A DNA stretch of 64,000 bases from positions 1 through 64,000 of the forward strand of contig DBTT01000026.1 in NCBI GenBank assembly GCA_002307185.1, given 5' to 3'. This document shows positions 26,482-35,249 of this stretch, piece by piece (the stretch's first letter is position 1; every line of letters starts with the position of its first letter). Made by a program: the position numbers and the translations under genes. Origin of the DNA: Bacteroidales bacterium UBA1309 (GTDB lineage Bacteria; Bacteroidota; Bacteroidia; Bacteroidales; Dysgonomonadaceae). The notes beneath the pieces were generated by a model. That model ran no database searches. It saw nothing but the letters and a program-made list of their open reading frames with translations, and was not told the DNA's origin.

Positions 26482-27183
26482 TCATAATCTGAGGTGTTCC
26501 TTATTCTTTTCATCGAAGAAAAAAGCGTTTTTCTCTTTGATTGCTAAAAAGCGACTCCACACACTATCCTTTCTATATCTGGGCAATGCTCCCGAAGGCA
26601 CATGAAGGGTGCATACGAAATAGCTGATTGGGTCAAAGGCATCGCTCTCGCAAACTGGTGGAATTGTGTTCCGCAGATACAAATGGCTGAGATTGCCACA
26701 GCCATTGAATGCTTGGCTTCCAATACTCATGATTCCTTCAGGAATGCAAATGTCTTTCAACTCTTTGCAGTTGAGGAATGCCGCTTTTCCGATGCTTGTG
26801 GTGCTTTGAGGCATATTCACATAATTCAAGTTGGAGCAATTGCAGAACGCCCGGTTGCCGATCCTGCTTACACCGTCAAGGATAGTGGCAGAAGTCACTC
26901 CGTTGCATTCTTCAAAGGCTGATTCACCAATAGCCATCACTTTATAGGTCTTGTTTCGGCAACGGATTAAATTGGAGATCGTGACATCTCCCTTGTAGGG
27001 CGAAATTCCCCATTTCACTTCCATTGTTCTATCGGTTAAGGAAAGAATGTTGTAGTAGATTCCATGTATTTTAATGGCATAACATTTTTGTTCATTTTCG
27101 AATAACAAATTCCACAATGAACTTATGGCCGCAAGTTTGTCTTTTATCGCCATATGTCGATTTTTCTTAAGGTAGAAAATCAT
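26482..27183 (-). CDS. BspA-like leucine-rich repeat protein, apparently not secreted
   Basis: The 233-residue protein carries LRR_5 (BspA-type) repeats from about residue 90 to 200, visible as AIGESAFEECNGV, RIGNRAFCNCSNL, SIGKAAFLNCKEL and SIGSQAFNGCGNL. Before the repeats is an N-terminal module with AIKIHGIYYNILS and VKWGISPYKGDVTI, common in such proteins. No signal peptide or anchor is seen, which is odd, because most BspA-like proteins are surface-exposed. A start at Met11 (27153) is also possible. A 17-bp palindrome lies just upstream of the first ATG. The function is unknown, with binding of other proteins the usual guess. Confidence 0.78.
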   Translation of the reverse strand: MIFYLKKNRHMAIKDKLAAISSLWNLLFENEQKCYAIKIHGIYYNILSLTDRTMEVKWGISPYKGDVTISNLIRCRNKTYKVMAIGESAFEECNGVTSATILDGVSRIGNRAFCNCSNLNYVNMPQSTTSIGKAAFLNCKELKDICIPEGIMSIGSQAFNGCGNLSHLYLRNTIPPVCESDAFDPISYFVCTLHVPSGALPRYRKDSVWSRFLAIKEKNAFFFDEKNKEHLRL

Positions 27184-27188
27184 TACCT

Positions 27189-27205
27189 TATTGTATGATA
27201 CAATA
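27189..27205. promoter_or_regulatory. 17-bp palindrome before the LRR gene
   Basis: TATTGTAT-G-ATACAATA is a perfect inverted repeat with one central base, 6 bases upstream of the first ATG of the LRR gene on the minus strand. A -7 box TATCTTTG (plus 27245-27252) lies further upstream, so the palindrome is in the transcribed leader. It could be an operator or a structured RNA. Confidence 0.4.
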
Positions 27206-27398
27206 GATAAAAGATATTCTGGTAATTAGATTTAAAGTTGTTGACAAAGATATTAAATTATTTGAATATTGAATCATTTTGATAGAAATTTGGAACTTAG
27301 AGGCTCGGATGGATGCTTTTTTGTTAAACAGGTTTGTGTAGTTGGCCTCTTTTGCCTTTGTAAATTGCCATGACCAGGGGGCTTTTATTGTACTAGAA

Positions 27399-27998
27399 TT
27401 AGGGATCAATAAAACGCAATGTTTCCACTTTTTCTAACTTTTGTTGAAGTTGCGCCAACAATCCCTTCCTTATTTGGAGGGTCATCAGGCAATCGTTGTC
27501 ATAGTCTTGAGTGATTATTTGTGGTTCAAGTTCTTTTATGATTCTCATCACGGAATTCATCATCTGATATTGGTAAGAAAATGAAAGCTGTTCGTCCACC
27601 GTTTTTTCAATAATTGTTGCATTCGCTAATGCTTCTGCTGCAGCTTCTTTATAAGCAGCAATCAGCCCACTCGTGCCAAGCTTGATGCCACCAAAATAAC
27701 GGACAACCAGAACCAAAATATTTGTCAACTCATTGGATTTAATTTGCCCCAAAATGGGTTTTCCTGCTGTGCCTGAGGGTTCTCCATCGTCGTTTGCCCG
27801 AAATTGCTCTCCTTGTGGTCCAATCATGTATGCCCAACACACATGGCGGGCATCGTAAAACTCTTTGCGGCATTCATCCACGATCGATTTTACCTCCTCC
27901 GCAGATTCCACAGGATGTGCAAAAGCGAGAAACTTACTCCGCTTCTCTGTGATTTGCCCTACCGATTTGGTCTTGATGGTGTGGTAAGTATCGGTCAT
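27399..27998 (-). CDS. YigZ/IMPACT family protein (UPF0029)
   Basis: The 199-residue protein matches the YigZ/IMPACT family: KRSKFLAFAHPVESAEEV near the N-terminus, ARHVCWAYMIG, DDGEPSGTAGKPILGQI, and VVRYFGGIKLGTSGLIAAY are all classic. The C-terminal ferredoxin-like domain (about 135-199) is present. In bacteria the function is unsettled. A role with translation or nucleic acids is suggested by its fold. The gene begins 40 bases after cdaA on the same strand, with a hairpin between them. Confidence 0.93.
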   Translation of the reverse strand: MTDTYHTIKTKSVGQITEKRSKFLAFAHPVESAEEVKSIVDECRKEFYDARHVCWAYMIGPQGEQFRANDDGEPSGTAGKPILGQIKSNELTNILVLVVRYFGGIKLGTSGLIAAYKEAAAEALANATIIEKTVDEQLSFSYQYQMMNSVMRIIKELEPQIITQDYDNDCLMTLQIRKGLLAQLQQKLEKVETLRFIDP

Positions 27999-28021
27999 TC
28001 TTTAATGGTAGTGAACAAATG

Positions 28022-28047
28022 AAGAAGTGGTGTCAACATCACTTCTT
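28022..28047 (-). terminator. hairpin overlapping the cdaA stop
   Basis: AAGAAGTG (28022-28029) and CACTTCTT (28040-28047) are perfectly complementary, with a 10-base spacer, and CATTTGTTC follows on the minus strand. The stem includes the cdaA stop codon. It might end or attenuate the folP-cdaA transcript. It overlaps a copy of the dispersed GTGAACAA repeat. Confidence 0.35.
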
Positions 28048-28809
28048 GGCATACTTCTCAATCAGTAACTCTTGAAGCTCTTCGGGCGAAATATTGGCAC
28101 GGATGTTTCCCGAATGCGCAAATGAGATTTTGCCTCGTTCTTCCGAGATAATTATTACTTTGGCATCTGTTTCCTGCGAGATGCCTAACCCGGCGCGGTG
28201 GCGTAGTCCAAAATGTTTCGGGATGTCTTGGTTTTGCGAAATGGGGAGAATGCAGCCAGCGCATTTGACCCTTCCGTTGGAAATGATCATTGCCCCATCG
28301 TGGAGAGGGCTGTTTTTGAAAAATATATTTTCGATAAGGAGGGTGTTGATTTCACCGTTTATTAGTTCGCCGGTTTGTTCGTATTGATTCAGTCTCACAT
28401 CCTGTTCGATGACGATCAGGGCACCTGTTTTTGACTTTGCCATATTCATGCAAGCCAACACAATAGGGGTGAATTGCGATTCCTGCGATTGCCCATTTTT
28501 GACAGCGAAGATCTGCCGCAAGACCCGGAATGCCCTGTAGGAACCAAGCGACATGAGAAATCGACGGATATCGTCCTGAAAAAGGATTATCAGTACAAAA
28601 AAACCAATATTCATCATCGTATCCAGAATCGCACCCAGCAACCGCATTTGGAATACGTGCGAAACGACAATCCACAACACGATGAAGGCCAAAACTCCAT
28701 TGAAGATGGTAGATGTTCCCGAACGTTTCATGATCAGATAGGCTTGATACATGAAAAACGCTACCAGAATGATATCTATGATGTCTTTTATACCAAAATT
28801 CTCTAACAT
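28039..28809 (-). CDS. cdaA: diadenylate cyclase
   Basis: CdaA makes cyclic di-AMP from two ATP at the membrane. The 256-residue protein has three N-terminal membrane helices (about 10-26, 35-52, 60-78) and a DisA_N catalytic domain with the diagnostic DGA (171-173) and RHR (203-205) motifs, in SPLHDGAMIISNG and FGLRHRAGLG. It lies 22 bases after folP, as in many Bacteroidetes. Cyclic di-AMP usually controls potassium uptake and envelope stress. No CdaR partner lies nearby. The call is secure; the older symbol dacA is also in use. Confidence 0.96.
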   Translation of the reverse strand: MLENFGIKDIIDIILVAFFMYQAYLIMKRSGTSTIFNGVLAFIVLWIVVSHVFQMRLLGAILDTMMNIGFFVLIILFQDDIRRFLMSLGSYRAFRVLRQIFAVKNGQSQESQFTPIVLACMNMAKSKTGALIVIEQDVRLNQYEQTGELINGEINTLLIENIFFKNSPLHDGAMIISNGRVKCAGCILPISQNQDIPKHFGLRHRAGLGISQETDAKVIIISEERGKISFAHSGNIRANISPEELQELLIEKYAKK

Positions 28810-28831
28810 GCGCTAAGCTTTGAGTTTAGTT

Positions 28832-29677
28832 TTAGGTACAGGGTATCGAAAGTTGTAACTTCCGAAATAAATTGATGGTTTCAACAGCTTCTTTTACATC
28901 GTGTACGCGCAAAATGGTGGCGCCATTTTGCAAGGCGTACATGTTGAGGGCGGTTGTCGCATTCAAACTTTCCTGCGGAGTGGTTTCCAAAAAATTATAA
29001 ATCATCGATTTTCGGGAAATACCAACCAGCAATGGAAGTTCAAATATATGGAAATTTCTTAATTGCGCCATCAATTCGTAGTTTTGATTCAATGTTTTGC
29101 TGAATCCAAAGCCGGGATCAATGAGAATGTCATTTACCCCGAGTAGTTTCAAGGCCTCTATTTTTTTGGAAAAGTAGAAGAAAATATCTTGTATGAGATG
29201 CTTGTAGTTGGTCTCCTTGTTCATTGTTTGCGGAGTTCCCTTCATGTGCATCAGGATGTAAGGCACTTTGAGTTGGGCCACCGTCTCAAACATATTTTCA
29301 TCCATTTGCCCGCCCGAGATGTCGTTGATCATACTCACTCCAAATTCCTCCACGCACATCTTACCAACCTCCGAATAGAAGGTGTCGATCGAAAAAATGG
29401 TTTTTGGAAACTCTTTCGACAGGATTGGCATTACTCTCCTCAATCGCTCCGATTCCTCTTGGGCAGAGATCAATGGCGATTTTGGGTTGGAGGATTGCGC
29501 TCCGATGTCGATGATGGCTGCTCCTTCGCCAATCATCTGCCTTGTATGTTCCACAATCTCTGTTTCTGACTGTTTTCTGCTTTTGTCATAAAAGGAATCG
29601 GGAGTGACGTTTGTAATACCCATGACCAATGGTTGCGACAAATCTAAGAGTTCCCCACGGATATTGATTGTTTTCAT
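28832..29677 (-). CDS. folP: dihydropteroate synthase
   Basis: FolP joins p-aminobenzoate to dihydropterin pyrophosphate in folate synthesis and is the sulfonamide target. The 281-residue protein has the N-terminal MGITNVTPDSFYDKSR, GAAIIDIGAQSSNP, SVTIND-type loop SMINDISGGQ, DPGFGFSKTLNQNYEL and the phosphate-binding GISRKSM. Length is normal. It is preceded by an M24 peptidase gene eight bases upstream and followed by cdaA, all on one strand and probably one transcript. Confidence 0.96.
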   Translation of the reverse strand: MKTINIRGELLDLSQPLVMGITNVTPDSFYDKSRKQSETEIVEHTRQMIGEGAAIIDIGAQSSNPKSPLISAQEESERLRRVMPILSKEFPKTIFSIDTFYSEVGKMCVEEFGVSMINDISGGQMDENMFETVAQLKVPYILMHMKGTPQTMNKETNYKHLIQDIFFYFSKKIEALKLLGVNDILIDPGFGFSKTLNQNYELMAQLRNFHIFELPLLVGISRKSMIYNFLETTPQESLNATTALNMYALQNGATILRVHDVKEAVETINLFRKLQLSIPCT

Positions 29678-29685
29678 CCGTTCAA

Positions 29686-30864
29686 TCAGTTTAATTCGAT
29701 GATTTGTTCTTCGAATAGGGTGATTTTTTCTAAACCGCTGTTCGTCACCAAATAGGTGTTTTCAACCCCGACAGCCCCGATGGCGGGCAATACAAATTTG
29801 GGTTCCAAGGCAAACACCGTATTTTCCACCAACAATTCTTTCGAGCGTGGAGTCAATACTGGTGGTTCATTGATTTCAAGCCCGAGCCCATGCCCAATGA
29901 ATTTTGCCTGTTGCTTGGTTCCCATGAAATAATCAGACAAGTCCTCTTTGTTTACTATTTCCAGAGCAAGGTTATACAATTCGGCACAAGGAAATCCAGG
30001 TTGGAATACCTCCATCGTTTTCTCGTGGATGTCTATCGACACTTGATGTGCCTTGTAGGCAAGGCCGCTGGTTTTTCCGGCTGAAAAGACCCGCGTCATG
30101 TCGGTCATCCAAGGACTGTAGTTTCCCGCCATATCCACCATAATGGCTTGTCCTTCTTGAATCACAGAGCCATTTGCTCCCAATGGAACAATGGGTGAAA
30201 CTCCTGCTCCTCCTAGCGCGAAGTCGAATGGGGAAGGGGCTTGCGCATTGTCACCAACCAAAAGGCTTCCCATGAAAATCTCCATGTTGTCGCCGTAGCC
30301 GCGGAAAGTTCCTACCGAGCCGTTGAGACGCATCAATCTTTCTATCTCGATCTGCAATTTGATGTCCGTCATTCCTTTGCGATAGATTTCCGGTATTTTC
30401 GAATACACCAGTTCGTGTCGGCGGGCACATTGCTTTACTTGATCAATTTCGTAATCCGTTTTTACACTCCTTATTTTGCGCATCCAAACAGACGCATTCA
30501 AACATTCAGAAAGATTGAAAATGGCAAGAAGGCGCACAATTTGGCTGTAGGCCACCGAATCCGTTTCCAGCAATATGCTTTTCGGCAATGGAATGCCTTT
30601 GTCTTTTAAAATTTCGGTGATTTGTTCCGGCTTGCGGATATAGACTGCGTTTTCAATGGGTGTCGCTTGAGGTGATTTTATGAAATGAATCGGTTCGCCT
30701 GCTGCCGGTAGATAATAATACCCTGTGTAAACGATGCCTGACACATAAAAGATGTTTACATTGGTTGTCAGTATGCAAGCTTCGACTCCTTGAGTCTGCA
30801 TGGCATCTTGAAGTCGGCGTTGGCGGATGCTCAAGTCTTCTTTAAGCTCTTGGCTAAATTGCAT
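29686..30864 (-). CDS. M24 family metallopeptidase (Xaa-Pro dipeptidase/aminopeptidase)
   Basis: The 392-residue enzyme has an N-terminal creatinase-like domain (about 1-140, ILTTNVNIFYVSGIVY) and a pita-bread M24 domain. The metal ligands are visible: VDMAGNYSPWMTDMTRVF (two Asp), GHGLGLEINEPP (His and Glu) and GVENTYLVT (Glu). It should cleave the bond before proline in peptides. A -7 box TATTTTTG is present about 35 bases upstream of the ATG. It heads the likely operon M24 peptidase-folP-cdaA. Confidence 0.92.
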   Translation of the reverse strand: MQFSQELKEDLSIRQRRLQDAMQTQGVEACILTTNVNIFYVSGIVYTGYYYLPAAGEPIHFIKSPQATPIENAVYIRKPEQITEILKDKGIPLPKSILLETDSVAYSQIVRLLAIFNLSECLNASVWMRKIRSVKTDYEIDQVKQCARRHELVYSKIPEIYRKGMTDIKLQIEIERLMRLNGSVGTFRGYGDNMEIFMGSLLVGDNAQAPSPFDFALGGAGVSPIVPLGANGSVIQEGQAIMVDMAGNYSPWMTDMTRVFSAGKTSGLAYKAHQVSIDIHEKTMEVFQPGFPCAELYNLALEIVNKEDLSDYFMGTKQQAKFIGHGLGLEINEPPVLTPRSKELLVENTVFALEPKFVLPAIGAVGVENTYLVTNSGLEKITLFEEQIIELN

Positions 30865-30898
30865 TTGTATTCGAATTTTAAGTTTTCAATCGATAGCA

Positions 30899-30906
30899 CA
30901 AAAATA
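30899..30906 (-). promoter_or_regulatory. -7 promoter box for the M24-folP-cdaA operon
   Basis: Plus CAAAAATA is TATTTTTG on the minus strand, a perfect TAnnTTTG box 35 bases before the M24 peptidase start. The -33 element is not obvious at normal spacing. Confidence 0.45.
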
Positions 30907-30982
30907 AGAATAAATGCTGCTTTTTCCTACTCAATTGTTATACTAAGTAATTGCAAAAATAAATTACCGCATTTTTATGTAA

Positions 30983-31009
30983 AGTGAACGAGTAAAGAAG
31001 TGAACAAGT
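30983..31009. repeat. dispersed GTGAACAAG-type repeat
   Basis: GTGAACGAGTAAAGAAGTGAACAAGTGG contains two GTGAAC units and is similar to copies at 19821, 28011 and 62814. It lies in the gene-free gap 30907-31325. The rest of that gap holds a terminator-like hairpin and about 240 bases with no gene I can support. Confidence 0.5.
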
Positions 31010-31052
31010 GGCCATGTCGTCTTGGTCACAAATTTTAGATTCTATAAAATGC

Positions 31053-31084
31053 AAAAAAGATTGCCGCATCCGACAATCTTTTTT
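31053..31084. terminator. symmetric hairpin AAAAAAGATTG...CAATCTTTTTT
   Basis: An 11-bp perfect stem (31053-31063 with 31074-31084) encloses a 10-base loop, with runs of A and T on its two sides. It would work as a terminator in either direction. On the minus strand it lies about 240 bases past the FeoB-associated gene and could end the feoAB transcript. Confidence 0.6.
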
Positions 31085-31325
31085 CTATGAAAAAGCTGCA
31101 CCTGTAGAATCTGTGAAACTCCGTATGACAGGATTTGAGTGCTTCAGCCCCTTTGTAATTCGCCGTGTTCCCGAAGAACTCTCCCGAAGGAGGCGACCCG
31201 CCATTAGAGCTAAAAACTTGTCTCGGAATTGTGCTTTATTTGATGAGTTTCGCAATTGACAAGTGCAGCTGTATCGTATATCTCATCTACCGTTTATCAT
31301 ATTCCAAAAATAGATTTTTTTTTCT

Positions 31326-31499
31326 TTACTTCCAAATTTTCACTACACTTTTTTTTTCTTTATTCGGCTTGCAGCCGGAACATCCCGTGCAAAAGGGTTG
31401 ATTGTTTTCGCTTTTCAATACGAAGAACTTATAGATATTGTATATTAACTTACTGATAATAGCTACACCAATAATAGCTACTGCTATATTCTGCCACAT
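31326..31499 (-). CDS. FeoB-associated Cys-rich membrane protein
   Basis: This 57-residue protein starts at the ATG at 31499 (MWQNIAVAIIGVAIISK) and has one membrane helix at the N-terminus, then a basic stretch and a CTGCSGCKP cysteine cluster, and a lysine-rich tail. That is the layout of the small FeoB-associated Cys-rich proteins that follow feoB in Bacteroidetes. A longer frame starting ten codons upstream is less likely. It follows feoAB on the same strand by 114 bases. It may help FeoB handle ferrous iron. Confidence 0.8.
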   Translation of the reverse strand: MWQNIAVAIIGVAIISKLIYNIYKFFVLKSENNQPFCTGCSGCKPNKEKKSVVKIWK

Positions 31500-31613
31500 A
31501 CTATTTTGATTTGAAAATTGGTAAATCATTTGGTTCGAGCATTTACGAATTCAGGTACCGATTCGTTTCGTTCATTTAAACAGTTTCTCCAGCCCTAAAG
31601 TTTATACAAATTC

Positions 31614-34100
31614 TTAGAAAAATAATTTTCCAATTTGGTAGGCTGCAAAAGCAACGATCCAAGCGAGGGTGGTGGAATAAAAAATACTGAAAAATCCCCA
31701 TTTCCACGAACCGGATTCTTCCTTGATGGCCACAATGGTGGCAATGCACGGGAAATAGATCAACACAAAGAGCAGCAACGAAATCACGGTGATCGGAGTG
31801 AACGTTTTTGACCCATCCGGCTGAACATCCTTCAACAGCCGGTCTTGAAGCGAACTCTCGGCATCTTCTTCTCCTGTGTATAAAACGCTGAGGGTACTCA
31901 CGGCTATTTCTTTGGCCGGCATTGCCGAAAGCAAGCTGACGCTGATTTTCCAGTCGAAGCCTAAAGGTCTCATCACTGGTTCTATAAATTGGCCGATGTT
32001 TCCGATGAAGGAGTTTGCTTGGTGATAACGCTTGCGTTCTTTGTTGATTTCGGAGGTTTGCTCGTCTTTTTCTTGTTCAGATATTGTCTTTTTCTTATAT
32101 GTTTGTTCCAGCCTGGTTATCTGCTGGTCGTAGATCACATCTTGGTCTTGTTGTAAAGGGAAATATCCTAAAAACCACACAATGATGGATGCCGTTAGGA
32201 TGATTCCTCCCATTTTCCGTAAATATTGTTGTGATTTTTGCCACATGTGTATTCCCACAGATTTTGCTGTCGGAACACGGTAAGGCGGAAGCTCCATCAC
32301 GAATGGGCTGTCTTCTCCCTTGAAAAGAAATTGCTTGAATAAGCGGGCGGAAACTACCGCAAGGAAAATCCCTGTAAAATAGAGTCCGAATAGAACCAAA
32401 CCGGCATGTTCTTTGAAAAAAGCACCGGCAAACAAAAGGTAAACAGGCAAACGGGCGCTACACGACATGAACGGATTGATAAGCATGGTTATCATCCGGC
32501 TATTTCGGCTTTCGATGGTTCGGGTTGCCATCACTGCCGGCACATTGCAGCCGAACCCCATGACCAGCGGAATAAAGGACTTTCCGTGAAGCCCCATCTT
32601 GTGCATCACCCTGTCCATGATGAAGGCGGCCCTTGCCATGTATCCAGAGTCTTCCATAAAGGAAATGAAGGCGTACAAAATAAGAATGTTAGGCAGAAAA
32701 ACGATTACGCCACCCACGCCACCAATGATGCCGTCGATAAGCAAATCTTTCAACATTCCATTGGGCATGTAGTTTTTGAGCCAGTCGCCCAAAGAGGCTA
32801 CGCCTGCATCAATCCAGTCCATCGGGTATGCTCCGAGGCGGAAAGTGCATTCGAACATGATCCACATAAAAAGTATAAACAGGGGAAACCCGAAATATTG
32901 ATTGGTGACAAATTTGTCTAACACCTGGGTTAATTTGAACGGGTCGTTATCCTTGTCTTTTTCTTTGTAAGTTTCTGCCAATCCTCCGGCAATGTATCCG
33001 TATCGCGCATTTGTGAAAGAAGATTCGGAATCTTCCAGCAGGATTTTTTCGATCTCTTTGACAAGAGCGTCTCTCAAATGGATTAACTTTTCGCCACTCT
33101 GATGGAGGCGAACATGATTTTCTATGTCTGCGTCTTTTTCAAGGAGCTTTATAGCAATATATCGTTGGGGAAATCCATTTTCGGGGAATCCATATTTGTC
33201 CATTTTGATCCGCAATCGACTGATTGCATTTTCAATGGTGTTGCCGTAGTAGATGTTTACCAGTCTAACCTTTTCGGAATGGTCTTCATATTTTTCAACG
33301 ATGGTGTCGAATAGTTGCTCGATGCCCTCTCCCGAACGTGAATTCGTTGGCACAATCGGTACACCAATCATCTTGGCAAGCATTTCGTAATCGAATGTGT
33401 TGCCGCTGCGCTGCAATTCGTCGTACATGTTGAGTGCAACCACGAATTGGGCTTCCATGTCGATCAGTTCGGTGGTGAGGTAGAGGTTGCGTTCCAAGTT
33501 GGAAGCAGCCACCACGTTGATGATCACATCCGGCTTTTCGCCAACAATGTGCTTGCGGACATATAGCTCCTCGGGAGTGTAGGCCGAAATGGAATAAGTC
33601 CCTGGCAAATCTACGATCGTGATTTGATAACCCTTGTGCTTGAAAAAGCCTTCTTTCGAATTTACGGTCACGCCGCTGTAATTACCCACATGTTCGTGTG
33701 AGCCAGAGGCGAAGTTGAAAAGGGAAGTTTTTCCTGCGTTTGGATTTCCAACCAAGGCGACCGTTATTTTTTTTGAATTATCATCGGGATTGTGCTGATG
33801 GTCGTTCGACGTTTCAGCAACCGTGCGATTGATAAATGCTTCATGTGAATCGGGAGTTGAAAAATGGGCTGATTTATTGTCAGGTACTACTTCCACCAAG
33901 GCCGCTTCATTTCGTCGAAGGGAGACCTCATAGTCCATGATTTTGTATTTGATTGGGTCTTTCAACGGGGCATTCAATATCACTATTATTGATTTTCCTT
34001 TGATAAATCCCATTTCCAGAATTCGTTTGCGAAATCCGCCACTGCCATTTACTTTGACAATTATCCCTTTTTCGCCATTTTGAAGTTCGGAAAGAAGCAT
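31614..34100 (-). CDS. feoB: FeoA-FeoB fusion ferrous iron transporter
   Basis: This 828-residue protein imports Fe(II). Residues 1-73 form a FeoA-like SH3 domain (GGFRKRILEMGFIKGKSI). After a linker, the GTPase domain has G1 GNPNAGKTSLFN (118-129), DLPGTYS and NMYDELQ. The membrane region follows from about residue 400, with conserved stretches SFIPLVMGFGCNVPAVMATR and MPAKEIAVSTLSVLYTG. A charged insertion (about 660-700) lies between membrane segments. FeoA-FeoB fusion is typical of Bacteroidetes. A -7 box lies about 45 bases upstream of the start. Confidence 0.96.
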   Translation of the reverse strand: MLLSELQNGEKGIIVKVNGSGGFRKRILEMGFIKGKSIIVILNAPLKDPIKYKIMDYEVSLRRNEAALVEVVPDNKSAHFSTPDSHEAFINRTVAETSNDHQHNPDDNSKKITVALVGNPNAGKTSLFNFASGSHEHVGNYSGVTVNSKEGFFKHKGYQITIVDLPGTYSISAYTPEELYVRKHIVGEKPDVIINVVAASNLERNLYLTTELIDMEAQFVVALNMYDELQRSGNTFDYEMLAKMIGVPIVPTNSRSGEGIEQLFDTIVEKYEDHSEKVRLVNIYYGNTIENAISRLRIKMDKYGFPENGFPQRYIAIKLLEKDADIENHVRLHQSGEKLIHLRDALVKEIEKILLEDSESSFTNARYGYIAGGLAETYKEKDKDNDPFKLTQVLDKFVTNQYFGFPLFILFMWIMFECTFRLGAYPMDWIDAGVASLGDWLKNYMPNGMLKDLLIDGIIGGVGGVIVFLPNILILYAFISFMEDSGYMARAAFIMDRVMHKMGLHGKSFIPLVMGFGCNVPAVMATRTIESRNSRMITMLINPFMSCSARLPVYLLFAGAFFKEHAGLVLFGLYFTGIFLAVVSARLFKQFLFKGEDSPFVMELPPYRVPTAKSVGIHMWQKSQQYLRKMGGIILTASIIVWFLGYFPLQQDQDVIYDQQITRLEQTYKKKTISEQEKDEQTSEINKERKRYHQANSFIGNIGQFIEPVMRPLGFDWKISVSLLSAMPAKEIAVSTLSVLYTGEEDAESSLQDRLLKDVQPDGSKTFTPITVISLLLFVLIYFPCIATIVAIKEESGSWKWGFFSIFYSTTLAWIVAFAAYQIGKLFF

Positions 34101-34143
34101 CTTTTTATTCCTTTATAACTGAATTGAGAACACTAAATGTTGA

Positions 34144-34151
34144 CAAAGATA
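34144..34151 (-). promoter_or_regulatory. -7 promoter box for feoAB
   Basis: Plus CAAAGATA is TATCTTTG on the minus strand, a perfect TAnnTTTG box 44 bases before the feoAB start. No clear -33 or Fur-box palindrome was recognised. Confidence 0.4.
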
Positions 34152-34261
34152 GCTCTTTTCTTTGTGTGTAGAGTATTCCCGACCTAATATTTATTTATAT
34201 TGGTTATAAATTGTGGTGCTGCGATTGGTATTCTATCAGCTTTGGTGGGCTAAAAAATGAT

Positions 34262-35047
34262 TTATAATCCTGATTTTTTAGCTTTATCCCAAAGGCCGTC
34301 TAATTCTTCTAAGCTCAGGTCTTTTATTTTATTCCCTTTTTTGTTTACCTCTTGTTCCATGTAGTTGAAACGTCGGATAAATTTCTGGTTTGTTCTTTCC
34401 AGGGCATTGTCTGGGTCGATTCCATATAATCTTGCCGCATTTACAAGGCTGAAGAACAGGTCTCCAAACTCGGCTTCCATCTTCTCGTGATTGTAATTCG
34501 TGATTTCAGACTGAAGCTCGCCGAATTCTTCTTTCACTTTGTCCCACACGTCTTCCTTCTTGTTCCAATCGAATCCGGAGTTGCGCGCTTTGTCTTGGAT
34601 ACGGTGTGCTTTTGGCAATGCGGGCAAAGAGTTGGGCACTCCTTCAAGTACTGTTTTGTTTCCCCCTTTTTCTTTGAGTTTGATTTGTTCCCACGAATGT
34701 TCCACTTCTTTTGCCGAACTCGCAGATTCTTCTCCGAAAACATGCGGATGGCGGAATATAAGCTTTTTGCAGAGAGCGTTGCACACATCGGTTATGTCGA
34801 ATGCACCTTTTTCACTCCCGATTTTTGCATAAAAAATGACGTGGAGCAGCACGTCTCCCAGTTCTTTTTTTATTTCGTTGTTGTCATTTTTGATAATTGC
34901 TTCGCACAATTCGTAAACCTCTTCAATGGTGTTGGTGCGAAGGCTTTCGTTGGTTTGAACCACATCCCAGGGGCATTTTTGCCTCAATTCATCCATGATG
35001 TCGAGGAGTTGGCTAAAAGCCTCCATTTTTTCTTCTCTTGTATGCAT
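34262..35047 (-). CDS. mazG: nucleoside triphosphate pyrophosphohydrolase MazG
   Basis: MazG hydrolyses NTPs or dNTPs to monophosphates and pyrophosphate, clearing faulty nucleotides. The 261-residue protein has two MazG domains. The first shows CPWDVVQTNESLRTNTIEEV followed by YELCEAI (the EExxE metal motif) and ELGDVLLHV. The second has IQDKARNSGFDW and EFGDLFFSLVNAARLYGIDP. I chose the ATG at 35047, preceded by AAGGTGAAG, over an ATG 14 codons upstream that lies in the region of a poor leader. It stands 160 bases from feoAB. Confidence 0.94.
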   Translation of the reverse strand: MHTREEKMEAFSQLLDIMDELRQKCPWDVVQTNESLRTNTIEEVYELCEAIIKNDNNEIKKELGDVLLHVIFYAKIGSEKGAFDITDVCNALCKKLIFRHPHVFGEESASSAKEVEHSWEQIKLKEKGGNKTVLEGVPNSLPALPKAHRIQDKARNSGFDWNKKEDVWDKVKEEFGELQSEITNYNHEKMEAEFGDLFFSLVNAARLYGIDPDNALERTNQKFIRRFNYMEQEVNKKGNKIKDLSLEELDGLWDKAKKSGL

Positions 35048-35249
35048 CTTCACCTTAAAATTTCTAGAACAAAATACCTGTGTGAACAATTCGGGCTAGT
35101 CATTGATTGGATTTGCGAATTCACGGATATGCAAATCGTCTTTACAATCAGGGATGCCCTACTAATTTATATTTAGAAAGCCTCTGTTTTCCAAACTAGA
35201 ATACAAAGGCTGATCTTTCTACCCCCGCAAAATTAGTATAAACTGCGAT

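Noticed and set aside
27188..27409. Minus-strand 73-codon frame before the LRR gene
   Set aside because: Low-complexity Asn/Ile/Ser-rich product in an AT-rich promoter region, with no recognisable feature.
31008..31259. Plus-strand 83-codon frame behind the M24 peptidase promoter
   Set aside because: It runs through a perfect terminator-like hairpin and has no protein-like pattern.
34487..35176. Plus-strand 229-codon frame antisense to mazG
   Set aside because: It is rich in Phe and Cys, as expected for the antisense of Glu- and Lys-rich coding, and mazG is clear on the other strand.
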